From DASVVT01 sp036386415 (GTDB lineage Bacteria > Acidobacteriota > Blastocatellia > Pyrinomonadales > Pyrinomonadaceae): 38,592 nt of DNA. How positions within the stretch are numbered: the first letter of the stretch is position 1; each line of letters begins with the position of its first letter. The notes under the pieces were generated by a model. That model worked only from the letters and a program-made list of their open reading frames with translations. It made no database searches and had not been told where the DNA came from. The position numbers and the translations under genes are program-made. Location of the stretch: the NCBI GenBank assembly GCA_036386415.1, contig DASVVT010000055.1:1-38592 (forward strand), written 5' to 3'. This document shows, in pieces, positions 8,398 to 16,220 of the stretch.

Positions 8398-8497
8398 TTA
8401 AACGCAAAGGACGCTAAGTTTCTCGCAAAGGACGCAGAGAAGAAGGCAGTTCTCTTTGCGTCCTTTGCGTCTTCTACTTTGCGCTCTTTGCGTTTAA
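8398..8497. repeat. Palindrome of ACGCAAAGGACGC words, reaching into a stop codon
   Basis: The ends TTAAACGCAAAG (8398-8409) and CTTTGCGTTTAA (8486-8497) are exact complements. The interior is degenerate repeats of GCAAAGGACGC and its complement. The right end overlaps the TAA stop codon (8494-8496) of the DinB-like gene, whose last codon position is thus supplied by the repeat. Confidence 0.85.
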
Positions 8498-9111
8498 TCT
8501 TCCTTCTCACCTTCCCTGTTTATGAAATCCAGCGACGAGCTGAAGCGCTCAGCCCGCGTCGATCCGTCCTCTTTATTCTTCTCTTTAAGATATGCGTTGA
8601 ACTCCGAAGACCTGTTTCGGGGAATGCTCAACCACTTCCACTCAGCCGACCTCAGATGCTTCGCCAGAAAAACGATCTGCCCCGTGTGATACGCATAATG
8701 AGTCAACTGGCGCATGATCGCCTCCAACACGGTATGCTCCTCACCACGGATGTAAATCTTTCTCAGCAAATCCTCCGGCTGCAAAGGCTCTATTGCGCCG
8801 AACACGCAGCGCCAACCGCGCTCCCATTGTTCCATCAACACGCCCCTGCTCGTCTCATTCGTCAACTCGAACTCCCCGTCGCGGTTTCGATCCGGCTTCT
8901 CTCCATCCGTCGTGAGAAAGTCCGTCCAGCGCGAAAGCATGTTCCCGCTCAGGTGCTTGATGAGCACGCCGACGCTGTTCGACTCTTCATCGAGAACGAC
9001 AAAGAACTCTTCGTCCTTCAACTGCTCAAATGCCCCTTCAGCCAGCCTCTTGTAGTCCCGCAAAATCGCGAGCGCATCATCCAGATAATGCTTCGCCAGG
9101 GAATCAAGCAT
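8494..9111 (-). CDS. DinB-superfamily protein, DUF1572 type
   Basis: A 205-residue protein with the four-helix DinB fold pattern of DUF1572. The three metal-ligand histidines are visible: His in VLIKHLSGNM (about residue 53) and the pair in LTHYAYHTGQIVFLAKHLR (about residues 137 and 141). The family includes metal-dependent thiol or leaving-group transferases, but the substrate of DUF1572 proteins is unknown to me. It sits between hisS and aspS, genes that are often direct neighbours, with a large palindrome on each side. No ribosome-binding sequence stands out; the start is the first ATG of the frame. Confidence 0.85.
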   Translation of the reverse strand: MLDSLAKHYLDDALAILRDYKRLAEGAFEQLKDEEFFVVLDEESNSVGVLIKHLSGNMLSRWTDFLTTDGEKPDRNRDGEFELTNETSRGVLMEQWERGWRCVFGAIEPLQPEDLLRKIYIRGEEHTVLEAIMRQLTHYAYHTGQIVFLAKHLRSAEWKWLSIPRNRSSEFNAYLKEKNKEDGSTRAERFSSSLDFINREGEKED

Positions 9112-9122
9112 AAATCATATCC

Positions 9123-9203
9123 GTAGGGGCAGGGCTTGTCCCTGCCCGCATCGCCAAGCACAAATTCAATGAAAGCACGGGCAGGGACAAGCCCTGCCCC
9201 TAC
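9123..9203. repeat. Perfect 26-bp inverted repeat overlapping the hisS stop
   Basis: Arms 9123-9148 and 9178-9203 are exact reverse complements, built on GGGGCAGGG and CAAGCCCTGCCCC, with a 29-nt loop. Each arm is itself partly palindromic (GGGCAGGGCTTGTCCCTGCC). The right arm contains the hisS TAG stop codon (9200-9202). It probably serves as the hisS transcript end. Confidence 0.9.
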
Positions 9204-10597
9204 CGTTCCAGCATTCCTCTAACGGTCGCTGCGACGCGGGCACGCGGCAACGTCTGTTGCTCACCCGTGCGCATGTCTTTAAGCGCGACCTCGCCGCGCT
9301 CGCGCTCCGTTGCGCCGATGATGGCGACAAAAGCGATGCCCTGCGCCGAAGCATACTTGAACTGCTTGCCCAGTTTGTCCGCTTCCGGGTAGAGATCGAC
9401 GCGCAGCCCCTCGGCGCGCAAGGTTGTCGCCAGCGCCAGCGAGTCTGTCATAGATTCATTATCCCAGACGGCGACCATGACCTCCGCCGGGGCCTCCGAC
9501 AGAGCGTGCGGGAACATCTCGCGCTCTGTCATCACGACGACGATGCGCTCCAGCCCCAGCGAGAAACCGCAGGCCGGAACGTCCTGTCCCAGAAACATGC
9601 CGACCAGGTTATCGTAGCGCCCGCCGCCGCCCAGACTCCCCGCTAGGTCAGGCACGTTAATCTCCATGATCGTGCCCGTGTAATAGGATAGCCCGCGCGC
9701 GAGGCTCGGATCAATTTTGATCCTGGTGCCCGTTCCCGTCGCGGCGGCAAACCTGATGATCTGGCGCAGCTCATCTATACCACGCGCGCCTGTCTCGTGG
9801 TCGCCCACGAATTCGACCATTCGACCGAGCAGCGCAGCGCTCAGCATCTCCGCCTCCGACTGTGCGCCCTCATTCGTGGCCGCCGCGATGCGCGCCGCCT
9901 GTTCCAACTCCCTGATGCCATCAAAGAAATCCAGCAGTGCGCTGCCAGCTTCTTCCGCGATGCCGCGCTCCTTAATCTCTAAGGCCACGCCCGCGCGCCC
10001 GATCTTGTCCAGCTTGTCGAGCGCGACCAGAGCGTCCCCATGCCTGTCAACCGGCACGCCCGCCGCTTCGAGCATCCCCGCGAGCGCCTGACGATGATTG
10101 AGGCGGATGGTGAAATCCGTGAAGCCTAATTTCGTCAAGACATCATGTACGGCTGCGCACAACTCCGCTTCCACGACCATCGAGCGCGACCCCAACACGT
10201 CAACGTCGCACTGGTAGAACTCGCGAAAGCGCCCGCGCGCAGGGCGATCCGCGCGCCACACGGGCTGAATCTGGTAACGCTTAAAGAACTTCGGAAGCTT
10301 ATCCCTATATTCGGCGACGACGCGCGCGAGCGGCACGGTCAGATCATAGCGCAGGGCTAGGTCGGCCTCACCCGTCCCTTCATGCACGCCGCGCTTGAGA
10401 ATCTTGAAGATGAGATGGTTGCCCTCTTCACCGTACTTGCCCAGGAGCGTCTCTATGTTCTCGACGGCAGGAGTCTCCAGCGGCTCGAAGCCGTAACGCT
10501 CGTACACCTCCTTGATGATGCCGATCACGTATTCGCGCCGCCTGACATCTGCGGGCAGAAAATCGCGCATGCCGCGCGCCGGTTGGGTCTTTGCCAT
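9200..10597 (-). CDS. hisS: Histidyl-tRNA synthetase
   Basis: A 465-residue class II synthetase. Visible are the start GMRDFLPADV, motif 2 (FREFYQCDVDVLG), the histidine-specific motifs GLSYYTGTIMEI and GGGRYDNLVGMF, motif 3 (GFSLGLERIVVVM) and a C-terminal anticodon-binding domain (VMVAVWDNESM to the end). It charges tRNA-His in the cytoplasm. The start codon is only 7 bp from the palindrome at 10604-10680 and has no Shine-Dalgarno, so translation initiation may be leaderless-like or weak. The stop codon lies inside another palindrome. Confidence 0.98.
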   Translation of the reverse strand: MAKTQPARGMRDFLPADVRRREYVIGIIKEVYERYGFEPLETPAVENIETLLGKYGEEGNHLIFKILKRGVHEGTGEADLALRYDLTVPLARVVAEYRDKLPKFFKRYQIQPVWRADRPARGRFREFYQCDVDVLGSRSMVVEAELCAAVHDVLTKLGFTDFTIRLNHRQALAGMLEAAGVPVDRHGDALVALDKLDKIGRAGVALEIKERGIAEEAGSALLDFFDGIRELEQAARIAAATNEGAQSEAEMLSAALLGRMVEFVGDHETGARGIDELRQIIRFAAATGTGTRIKIDPSLARGLSYYTGTIMEINVPDLAGSLGGGGRYDNLVGMFLGQDVPACGFSLGLERIVVVMTEREMFPHALSEAPAEVMVAVWDNESMTDSLALATTLRAEGLRVDLYPEADKLGKQFKYASAQGIAFVAIIGATERERGEVALKDMRTGEQQTLPRARVAATVRGMLER

Positions 10598-10603
10598 AAA
10601 TCA

Positions 10604-10680
10604 AGTCTGGAGTCTGGAGTCTGGAGTCTGGAGTCTAAAGAGAATCTGCTTTTGACTCTCGACTCCAGACTCAGGACTCT
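10604..10680. repeat. Palindrome of AGTCTGG words between two genes
   Basis: The left arm (10604-10636) is four tandem copies of AGTCTGG; the right arm (10654-10680) carries the complement (GACTCCAGACTCAGGACTC). The right arm overlaps the last codons and TGA stop of the carbonic-anhydrase-like gene. The left arm reaches to 7 bp from the hisS start. Confidence 0.85.
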
Positions 10681-11183
10681 TGTTTGTATACCTTCGTATA
10701 CTCGATATAGTTCTTCCAGAACACGTCGAGAGAAGCGACTTCTTCACGATTGAGCGGGCGTTTCACTCGTGCGGGCGAGCCCATGACGAGCGAGCGCGGC
10801 GGGATGATTGTCCCGGGCGCGAGAAGCGAGCCCGCCGCAATCAGGCTCTGTGCGCCGACGCGCACGTCGTCCATGACGATTGATCCCATGCCGACCAGAC
10901 AGCCACGCTCTATGTAGCATCCGTGTAGCGTCGCGTTGTGGCCGACCGTCACTTCATCTTCGAGTATGGTCGCGTGCGTGCCGCCTGCGACGTGCACGAC
11001 CGTGCCGTCCTGAATGTTCGTGCGATCCCCTATCCGTATGTAGAAGACATCGCCGCGCACGACGGCGTTGAACCAGACGGACGACTGCTCGCCAATGTGA
11101 ACGTCACCGATGATCTGCGCGCTCTCTTCGATAAACGCGCTCTCGTGAATCTGCGGGTGCGTCCCGCGAAATGGTCTGATCAT
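10671..11183 (-). CDS. Gamma-carbonic-anhydrase-like hexapeptide protein
   Basis: A 170-residue left-handed beta-helix protein. Hexapeptide repeats run through residues 20-140 (IIGDVHIGEQSSVWFNAVVRGD; IGDRTNIQDGTVVHV; TVGHNATLHGCYI). The zinc histidines of gamma-carbonic anhydrases are present (VVHV, VGHNATLHG). The conserved tail SLVMGSPARVKR and a C-terminal helix complete it. Members of this YrdA/PaaY-like family bind metal as trimers and some hydrate CO2 or cleave thioesters. I placed the start at the ATG of MIRPFRGTHP because homology begins there and CAGGGGTG lies about 10 nt upstream. An in-frame start 22 codons earlier gives an unlikely basic leader. Confidence 0.9.
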   Translation of the reverse strand: MIRPFRGTHPQIHESAFIEESAQIIGDVHIGEQSSVWFNAVVRGDVFYIRIGDRTNIQDGTVVHVAGGTHATILEDEVTVGHNATLHGCYIERGCLVGMGSIVMDDVRVGAQSLIAAGSLLAPGTIIPPRSLVMGSPARVKRPLNREEVASLDVFWKNYIEYTKVYKQES

Positions 11184-11282
11184 GAAAGTCACACCCCTGA
11201 TGCGCGAGCCTTTTTTGCCCTCACGGGATGAAAGCAAAAACGGTAACATGAGCCAGACGACCGGAGCAAGGAAGGGCGGTTG

Positions 11283-11309
11283 TTGCCAGGCTTAGGAAGC
11301 TGGTATAAC
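11283..11309 (+). promoter_or_regulatory. Possible promoter of the small gene at 11357
   Basis: TTGCCA (11283-11288) and TATAAC (11304-11309) are separated by 15 bp, shorter than ideal. TGG directly before TATAAC gives an extended -10 element. It lies 48 bp before the start codon in the divergent gap between the carbonic-anhydrase-like gene and the next gene. Confidence 0.35.
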
Positions 11310-11356
11310 GTGGCATGTAGGGGAGTTGAATGAACGCTTAAATAAAGGATTCAAGC

Positions 11357-11659
11357 ATGAACGAAGAGGAGCTGCAACTAAAAGCCCAACGTAGTTTGCA
11401 AGAGTTCGATGATGCCAGAGCAGACGCCAACTCAGACCTTCAAGACCTGGGGCGCAAAGCCATTGAGGCGCTTGATTCTTGCATTGCCTATTGGAGCAAT
11501 AAACCTTTCATGCAGCAGACGGAGGTCGATCCCTCCGAAGGTGTAGATGATGACATGAAGCAGTATGCTGAAAGGCAGATAGAGGCGGCAGAATATGAGA
11601 GAGATAGAGTCCGCAAACTACTCACAGCATCTAACGGCGATGGGCTGGATGATGACTAG
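11357..11659 (+). CDS. Small acidic helical protein of unknown function
   Basis: I do not recognise this 100-residue protein. It is acidic and almost wholly alpha-helical: MNEEELQLKAQRSLQEF at the start, a central YWSNKPFMQQTEVDPSEG and a coiled-coil-like MKQYAERQIEAAEYERDRV, ending GDGLDDD. There are no cysteines in pairs and no membrane segment. The ribosome site AAAGGA, 7 nt before the ATG, supports it as a real gene. It opens a short plus-strand pair with the lipoprotein gene 50 bp downstream. Confidence 0.65.
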   Translation: MNEEELQLKAQRSLQEFDDARADANSDLQDLGRKAIEALDSCIAYWSNKPFMQQTEVDPSEGVDDDMKQYAERQIEAAEYERDRVRKLLTASNGDGLDDD

Positions 11660-11708
11660 CCATGCTCTTGCATGACATCCCACGTTTATTGACCGGCGCG
11701 GAGCGAGC

Positions 11709-12332
11709 GTGAAAAATTTAAAGCTGATGGCACGAACGCTTGAACGAATCTCCCGGCGTGGATGTGTGGCGCAACGTGCGGCGCTCGCAGTCCTTCTGTC
11801 GATGGCCGGGTGCGGCGGCGGCTCGCTCTACAAAGTCAAGCCTGTGGTCGAAGCCCCCTTAGAGGAAGCGGCTGGAAGCGCCCGCGCGAGCGGCATCAAT
11901 GTACGCGCCGTACCTCTCCTGACGGACGAAGAAAATCAGGAGATGTTCGAAGCGAACCTGCCGCTGGCTGGCTTGCTGCCCATCCGCGTCGAGATCAACA
12001 ACGAAGGCGGCGGCACAATTACCCTCGACCGCGCGCGCTTTCGTTTGCGCGACGGGGATGGACGCGAGTGGCAAGCACGCTCGGCCAAGCAGGCCGTCTC
12101 GCGCATACTCTCTGCCAACGGCGTCACTTTCTACAATCCGCAGGCGCGCAAGCGCTTTGAAGAAGCCGTCAACGCCCATGCCCTGGATATAAAAACGCCG
12201 CTCGCCCCTTCACAACGACGGCAGGGTCTGATCTTTTTCCAGACCCCTAAGAAAGAGCCTGTCGAAAGCCCGCGCTCTCTGACGCTCACTATCGAAAGGC
12301 TGCCGCAGCCGGTCGAAGTGCGCTTGAATTAG
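11709..12332 (+). CDS. Probable lipoprotein of unknown function
   Basis: A 207-residue protein starting at GTG 11709 (or ATG 11727). A long basic N-terminus leads to a hydrophobic segment and a lipobox, LLSMAGC, at about residues 29-35, so Cys35 should be lipidated. The mature part has LPLAGLLPIRVEINNEGGG, GTITLDRARFRLRDGDGREW and later RQGLIFFQTPKKEP. This pattern of an Ig-like beta-sandwich is seen in exported lipoproteins of acidobacteria and relatives. No enzymatic motif is visible. A large palindrome at 12358-12438 follows the stop by 26 bp. Confidence 0.7.
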   Translation: MKNLKLMARTLERISRRGCVAQRAALAVLLSMAGCGGGSLYKVKPVVEAPLEEAAGSARASGINVRAVPLLTDEENQEMFEANLPLAGLLPIRVEINNEGGGTITLDRARFRLRDGDGREWQARSAKQAVSRILSANGVTFYNPQARKRFEEAVNAHALDIKTPLAPSQRRQGLIFFQTPKKEPVESPRSLTLTIERLPQPVEVRLN

Positions 12333-12357
12333 TTACAAAGCTCTTAAATGCGTAAAG

Positions 12358-12438
12358 ATTAAACGCAAAGGGCGCAGAGGGTACGCGCCCCAGGGCGCAG
12401 GAGAGATGACAGCACTCTCTGCGCCCTTTGCGTTTAAT
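12358..12438. terminator. Perfect 22-bp inverted repeat between convergent genes
   Basis: Arms 12358-12379 and 12417-12438 are exact complements (ATTAAACGCAAAGGGCGC at the left end) with a 37-nt loop. The right arm runs into TTTAATTTTTCC. It lies between the convergent lipoprotein gene and the minus-strand gene ending at 12485, where it could stop transcription from both sides. It is of the ACGCAAAGG word family. Confidence 0.75.
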
Positions 12439-12484
12439 TTTTCCACTTTTGAGACACGCCAGTAGATACTACGCTCGCGGCCAT

Positions 12485-13330
12485 TTACCGCCGCGTCATG
12501 CCTTCAAGAGAGACCGTGTACTCCTTATTCTTCGGATCGTATTTCACGCTGTACATGGTCGGGTAGTAGCCTGACTTCGGATACCGTGCCGGTAATTTGA
12601 TGAGCTCGGTGATGTTGGTTTTGCTCTCCAGAAAAGACCTGGTGATCATCGGCTCGTAGAATATGACACGACCGTCGTAGCTCCCAAAAAGGAAGGTCTT
12701 GGTGAACGGCTGCCCGTGAAGCTCGCCGGAGAGAGGGTTCGCCAGGTGCGCCCCCATGCGCGGCACTGCCGAATCGGGCACGAGCACGTAGCCCGTCGGC
12801 ATGTATTCGGCGGATGGCTGCTTGTTGGACCTCGCCAGATCATCGCCCTGGGCCGTGATCCGGTCACGCTCTTGTGGAGTGATCGTGTAAAAGTGGAAGT
12901 CGAAATGTGGTACGTCGTAGACGCCTGCCGGTTGATGCCCTTTCGCATTCCAGTCCAGACCGATATGGTCGAAGGCAGTCGTCGAAGCCTGCGGCGGCAG
13001 GCTCAGCAGATACTCTGTGCCCGGCTCTTTGGCCGGTAAGCCGGAGAGCGCCGCTTCTGAAAATGTCACGCCGATGGCCGTCGGACTACCATTTTTATCC
13101 AGCGTCACCCAGGAGCGAACAGTGCCGTTGCCGAGCGGCCTGTTGTCACCGATGAATGTTCCGGCCCTGGTCGAAGATTTCTCCATCGCGATGACCGGCG
13201 ACGGGACTGAAGACCTCTCCTGTCCTCGCACGCGCTGGCGTGGCTGCGCCAGCACCAGCCCGCTCACGGCAATAACTATCAACAGAGTGGCAAACCAATC
13301 AAAGCTTTGTGCGTTATTCCTGTTATTCAT
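12485..13330 (-). CDS. Exported protein, possibly DUF5602/TTHB210-like
   Basis: A 281-residue exported protein. After MNNRNNAQSFDW comes a single hydrophobic helix (FATLLIVIAVSGLVLA) that is a signal peptide or anchor. The mature part contains GNGTVRSWVTLDKNGSPTAIG, LDWNAKGHQPAGVYDVPHFD and HFYTITPQERDRI. The 'PHFDFHFY ... R' arrangement resembles proteins annotated DUF5602/TTHB210-like; function unknown. I chose the ATG at 13328-13330 because GGGAGGA sits 7 nt upstream. The ATG two codons earlier would overlap this ribosome site. Confidence 0.7.
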   Translation of the reverse strand: MNNRNNAQSFDWFATLLIVIAVSGLVLAQPRQRVRGQERSSVPSPVIAMEKSSTRAGTFIGDNRPLGNGTVRSWVTLDKNGSPTAIGVTFSEAALSGLPAKEPGTEYLLSLPPQASTTAFDHIGLDWNAKGHQPAGVYDVPHFDFHFYTITPQERDRITAQGDDLARSNKQPSAEYMPTGYVLVPDSAVPRMGAHLANPLSGELHGQPFTKTFLFGSYDGRVIFYEPMITRSFLESKTNITELIKLPARYPKSGYYPTMYSVKYDPKNKEYTVSLEGMTRR

Positions 13331-13486
13331 AGTCATTCCTCCCGTATGCCCCCCGAAGCGTCTCAACTTTTCGGAAGGGGCAATCAGGTATGTTCTGATG
13401 TCCTCCATAAACTAACGCGCATTCCATGTGGAAATCGGATCATGCCCGCAATTTTTTTTTGCCAGGACGTAAGAAAAGCGGGAATT

Positions 13487-13582
13487 TAATGTAAAGGACG
13501 CAGAGGATAATCGCAAAGCGTGCAAAGAGCTGAGAACCTGCTTCGCGCCCTTGACGAAGGTACTTAGCGCCCTTTGCGTTTG
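13487..13582. repeat. Degenerate palindrome of GCAAAGGACGC words
   Basis: The left part (TAATGTAAAGGACGCAGAGG) and right part (GCGCCCTTTGCGTTTGACTC) are imperfect complements of the same family as 8398-8497. Unlike most others it lies between divergent genes, just upstream of the marR promoter rather than after a stop codon. Confidence 0.65.
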
Positions 13583-13628
13583 ACTCTCTCCTCCCTTAAC
13601 CAATCTCCTCAATTTCTCGCGCGAAGCC

Positions 13629-13657
13629 TTGACAAACCGCCCGTCGTAATTTATCTT
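13629..13657 (+). promoter_or_regulatory. Sigma-70-type promoter of the marR operon
   Basis: TTGACA (13629-13634) is a perfect -35 box. After a 17-bp spacer, TATCTT (13652-13657) gives a 4/6 match to the -10 consensus. The -10 box lies inside the palindromic operator, so repressor binding would block RNA polymerase. The start codon is 41 bp further on. Confidence 0.65.
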
Positions 13658-13673
13658 GATATCAAGATAAATT
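13648..13673. promoter_or_regulatory. Perfect 26-bp palindromic MarR-type operator
   Basis: Each half reads TTATCTTGAT outward-in and its complement. The match is exact for 13 bp on each side of the centre between 13660 and 13661. The core TATCTTGA-TATCAAGATA resembles the ATCTCGA-type operators of MhqR-like MarR repressors that sense quinones and electrophiles. It overlaps the -10 box of the marR promoter, so autorepression is expected. Confidence 0.8.
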
Positions 13674-13697
13674 CGTTTTATACCAAGAGGTGATGAG

Positions 13698-14189
13698 ATG
13701 GAGACGGACGAGCAGGAGGGCGTCCACGCCTGGCTGGTGATGTGGAAGGCTGCGCACGCCGTGGAGGCATACGCGGTGAAAAGCATCGCGGGCGTGGAGA
13801 TGTGCGGCAGCGATTTCGCCGTGCTGGAGGCGCTGCTTCACAAGGGGCCGCTGCCCGTTAACGTGATCGGGAGGAAAGTGCTTCTGACGAGCGGTTCGAT
13901 CACGACCGCCGTGGATCGTTTGGAGAGGAAGGGGCTCGTCGAGCGCAAATCGGACGCGGAAGATAAAAGGTCTCGCATCGTGCATCTGACCCGCGAAGGT
14001 CGGAAGTTAATCAAGAAGGCTTTCGCCGATCATGCTGCCGATATGGAGCGGCTGGCGTCTGTGCTTGAGCCCGACGAACGGGCTACGATGATCCGACTGT
14101 TGAAGAAGATCGGACTGGAGGCCGCTGCGGCCATCAAGCGCGATAAAGAGGAGCGCACCGAGAGCGCCAAGAACGAGGAGAAAGAGTAG
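13698..14189 (+). CDS. MarR-family transcription regulator
   Basis: A 163-residue winged-helix dimer protein. The DNA-binding core is VLEALLHKGPLPVNVIGRKV and LLTSGSITTAVDRLERKGLV, followed by the wing VERKSDAEDKRSRIVHLTREG. The N-terminal helix carries HAWLVMWKAAHAVEAY. A cysteine in EMCGSDFAV could serve redox sensing, though this is speculation. AGAGG stands 7 nt before the ATG. It is first in an apparent operon with pirin (stop and next ATG adjoin), zinc-finger, FMN reductase, rhodanese, a second pirin and an efflux pump. The perfect palindrome over its own promoter is the probable binding site. Confidence 0.93.
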   Translation: METDEQEGVHAWLVMWKAAHAVEAYAVKSIAGVEMCGSDFAVLEALLHKGPLPVNVIGRKVLLTSGSITTAVDRLERKGLVERKSDAEDKRSRIVHLTREGRKLIKKAFADHAADMERLASVLEPDERATMIRLLKKIGLEAAAAIKRDKEERTESAKNEEKE

Positions 14190-15083
14190 ATGACAGATCA
14201 CAACGGAAATACGCGAACCATCAAGGGTATCGTTGATGGCATTGAGACATTGGAAGGTGAGGGCTTCCTCGTGCGACGCCCTTTCCCGCAGCGGACTCTG
14301 ACGGAGTTCGATCCATTCCTGCTGCTCGACGAGATGGGGCCTGTCGATCTCGCGCCGGGTCAGGCCAGGGGTGCGCCGGATCATCCGCATAGAGGCTTCG
14401 AGACCGTCACATACATGCTTGAGGGGCGCATGGAGCACAAAGACTCGCAGGGACATGCCGGACGGCTCGACCCAGGCGACGTGCAGTGGATGACCGCCGG
14501 GTCGGGCGTGGTTCATTCGGAGATGCCGGAGCGGGAGTTTGCCCGCACGGGCGGACGCCTGCACGGTTTTCAACTGTGGGTCAACCTACCCCGGCGAGAC
14601 AAGATGATGAAGCCGCGTTACCAGGAGATAGGGGCAGCGCGCATCCCCACCGCCCGCACGGAAGACGGCCTCGTCTTTGTCAAGATAATCGCCGGAGAGG
14701 CGCTCGGCGCGCGCGCGCTCATCGAGACGCAGACGCCGATTATGTACCTGCACTTCACGCTCCAGCCGGGCGGGCGTGTCTTGCAAACAGTCCCGCGCGA
14801 GTATAACGCTTTCGCGTACGTGATCGACGGCGCGGGGCGGTTCGGTGCGTTTGAAGAGGAAGCTACTGACGGGCAGATGTTGATGTTCGCGCGTGATGGC
14901 GGTGAAGTGTTGATGACGAATCCTGCTGACGCCGCCTCCCTGCTAGACGTGCTGCTCATCGCCGGAGCGCCTTTGCATGAGCCTGTGGCGCGCTACGGGC
15001 CTTTCGTCATGAATACCCGCGCGGAAATCTACCAGGCGATAGAGGATTACCAGAGCGGGCGGATGGGCGCGATCAACTTCTAA
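14190..15083 (+). CDS. Pirin-family cupin protein
   Basis: A 297-residue bicupin. The N-terminal cupin has the four iron ligands of pirin: His65 and His67 in DHPHRGFETV, His109 and Glu111 in GSGVVHSEMPE. The C-terminal cupin (from about residue 170) has lost metal ligands, as usual. Bacterial pirins include quercetin 2,3-dioxygenases and redox-sensing co-regulators; the substrate here is unknown. The ATG directly follows the marR stop codon, so translation is coupled. In MarR-linked loci like this, pirins are commonly part of quinone or oxidative-stress defence; that role is inferred. Confidence 0.93.
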   Translation: MTDHNGNTRTIKGIVDGIETLEGEGFLVRRPFPQRTLTEFDPFLLLDEMGPVDLAPGQARGAPDHPHRGFETVTYMLEGRMEHKDSQGHAGRLDPGDVQWMTAGSGVVHSEMPEREFARTGGRLHGFQLWVNLPRRDKMMKPRYQEIGAARIPTARTEDGLVFVKIIAGEALGARALIETQTPIMYLHFTLQPGGRVLQTVPREYNAFAYVIDGAGRFGAFEEEATDGQMLMFARDGGEVLMTNPADAASLLDVLLIAGAPLHEPVARYGPFVMNTRAEIYQAIEDYQSGRMGAINF

Positions 15084-15104
15084 AATTTTGGTGGGGGTTT
15101 CTGA

Positions 15105-15371
15105 ATGGCAACGCAATGTACACATCTCGATCAGATTAAAGAGGTCACGCAGAGCGCGCGTGGTTGCGAAGATTGTTTGAAGATCGGAGACGTTTGGCTG
15201 CACCTGCGTTTGTGTCAGACGTGCGGGCACGTCGGCTGCTGCGACAGCTCGAAGAACAAGCATGCGACCAAGCATTTTCACGCGAGCGGCCACCCGATCA
15301 TCAAGTCGCTGGAGCCTGACGAAGATTGGGGCTGGTGCTACGTCGATGAGATTTTTTTCGAGTCACTCTGA
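15105..15371 (+). CDS. Small UBP-type zinc-finger protein
   Basis: An 88-residue protein that is a single zf-UBP domain. The metal ligands are all present: Cys5, His7, Cys21, Cys24 (GCEDCLKIG), Cys37, Cys40 (CQTCGHVGCCD), Cys45, His53, His57 and His63 (KHFHASGHPII). In eukaryotes this fold binds the C-terminal glycine of ubiquitin; bacterial solo copies are common in actinobacteria and acidobacteria and their ligand is not known to me. It follows the first pirin by 21 bp with GGGGG as ribosome site, so it belongs to the marR operon. Confidence 0.92.
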   Translation: MATQCTHLDQIKEVTQSARGCEDCLKIGDVWLHLRLCQTCGHVGCCDSSKNKHATKHFHASGHPIIKSLEPDEDWGWCYVDEIFFESL

Positions 15372-15401
15372 CTCAGGGAATGTGAACCGGGGCAAGGAGA
15401 T

Positions 15402-15501
15402 GTCTTTGCGTCCTCTGCGTGATTTACTTTGCGTCCTTTGCGTTTTAAAAGGTTCTTTTAACGCAAGGGACGCGAAGGAAAAACACGCAGAGGAAGCAGT
15501 T
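15402..15501. repeat. Palindrome of GCAAAGGACGC words inside the marR operon
   Basis: The left half (CTTTGCGTCCTCTGCGTG and CTTTGCGTCCTTTGCG) mirrors the right half (ACGCAAGGGACGCGAAGG, ACGCAGAGG). It begins 31 bp after the zinc-finger stop. As a transcript it would form a large hairpin that may lower read-through to the FMN reductase gene. Confidence 0.8.
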
Positions 15502-15560
15502 TAAATCCTTGTTCATGCAGCCGGGTTTAAATAGGGAGCCTCAGGAAGCAGGGAGACCGT

Positions 15561-16202
15561 ATGGCGAAGAGCATCAAAGTGTTGGGGTTGGGCGGGTCGC
15601 TGGCCGACGCATCGAGCAGCCTGGCGGCGCTGAAGATCGCGCTCGATGGGGCGGCAGAGGCCGGAGCCGAGACGCAGCTTTTGGATATTCGTCGGCTCGA
15701 CCTGCCGATGTATGTGCCTGGCATGAGCGAGACTCCGGAGTCCGTTCGACAGTTGTGCGAAGCGGTTTACGAATCGGAAGGGCTGCTCTGGAGCAGCCCG
15801 CTTTACCACGGCACGATCAGCGGTTCGTTCAAGAATGCGCTCGACTGGCTGGAGCTGCTGAGCGACCGCGAGCCAGCCTACCTGACGGACAAAGTGGTGG
15901 GGTTGATCTCGACGGCTGGCGGCTCACAAGGGTTGCAGGCCGTCAATACGATGGAGTTCGTGGTGCGTGCGCTGCGCGGCTGGGCTGTGCCGCTCGTGAT
16001 ACCTATCCCGCAGGCATGGCGCGTCTTCGACAAGGAGGGGAAAACGGATGATGCCAAAGTCACAGAGCAACTGCACGCGCTGGGACGGGAAGTGACGCGC
16101 GCCGCGCGCTCATTTGCCTCACACGTCATCACCACGCCGGACGTAGAGCGAGCGGAGGCACAGGTGCAGCCGATCAGCAAAGAAGAGGCTGCCAGCTCTT
16201 GA
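15561..16202 (+). CDS. NADPH-dependent FMN reductase
   Basis: A 213-residue flavodoxin-fold protein. The FMN phosphate loop is LGLGGSLADASSSLAAL near the N-terminus. The second flavin-binding loop is SPLYHGTISGSFKNALDWL, the signature of the SsuE/ArsH/azoreductase-like group. It reduces FMN or quinone-type substrates with NADPH. GGGAG precedes the ATG by 5 nt. Position in the marR operon beside two pirins suits two-electron quinone reduction, which is inference. Confidence 0.92.
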   Translation: MAKSIKVLGLGGSLADASSSLAALKIALDGAAEAGAETQLLDIRRLDLPMYVPGMSETPESVRQLCEAVYESEGLLWSSPLYHGTISGSFKNALDWLELLSDREPAYLTDKVVGLISTAGGSQGLQAVNTMEFVVRALRGWAVPLVIPIPQAWRVFDKEGKTDDAKVTEQLHALGREVTRAARSFASHVITTPDVERAEAQVQPISKEEAASS

Positions 16203-16220
16203 GATGAAAGGTGAGAGGAT

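Noticed and set aside
8398..8497. Tandem GCAAAGGACGC words as a possible CRISPR array
   Set aside because: Units are degenerate, too short, mirrored as a palindrome and have no spacers.
13449..13462. Run of T at 13452-13460 as an intrinsic terminator
   Set aside because: No GC-rich stem precedes it on either strand, and it lies upstream of the start of the minus-strand gene.
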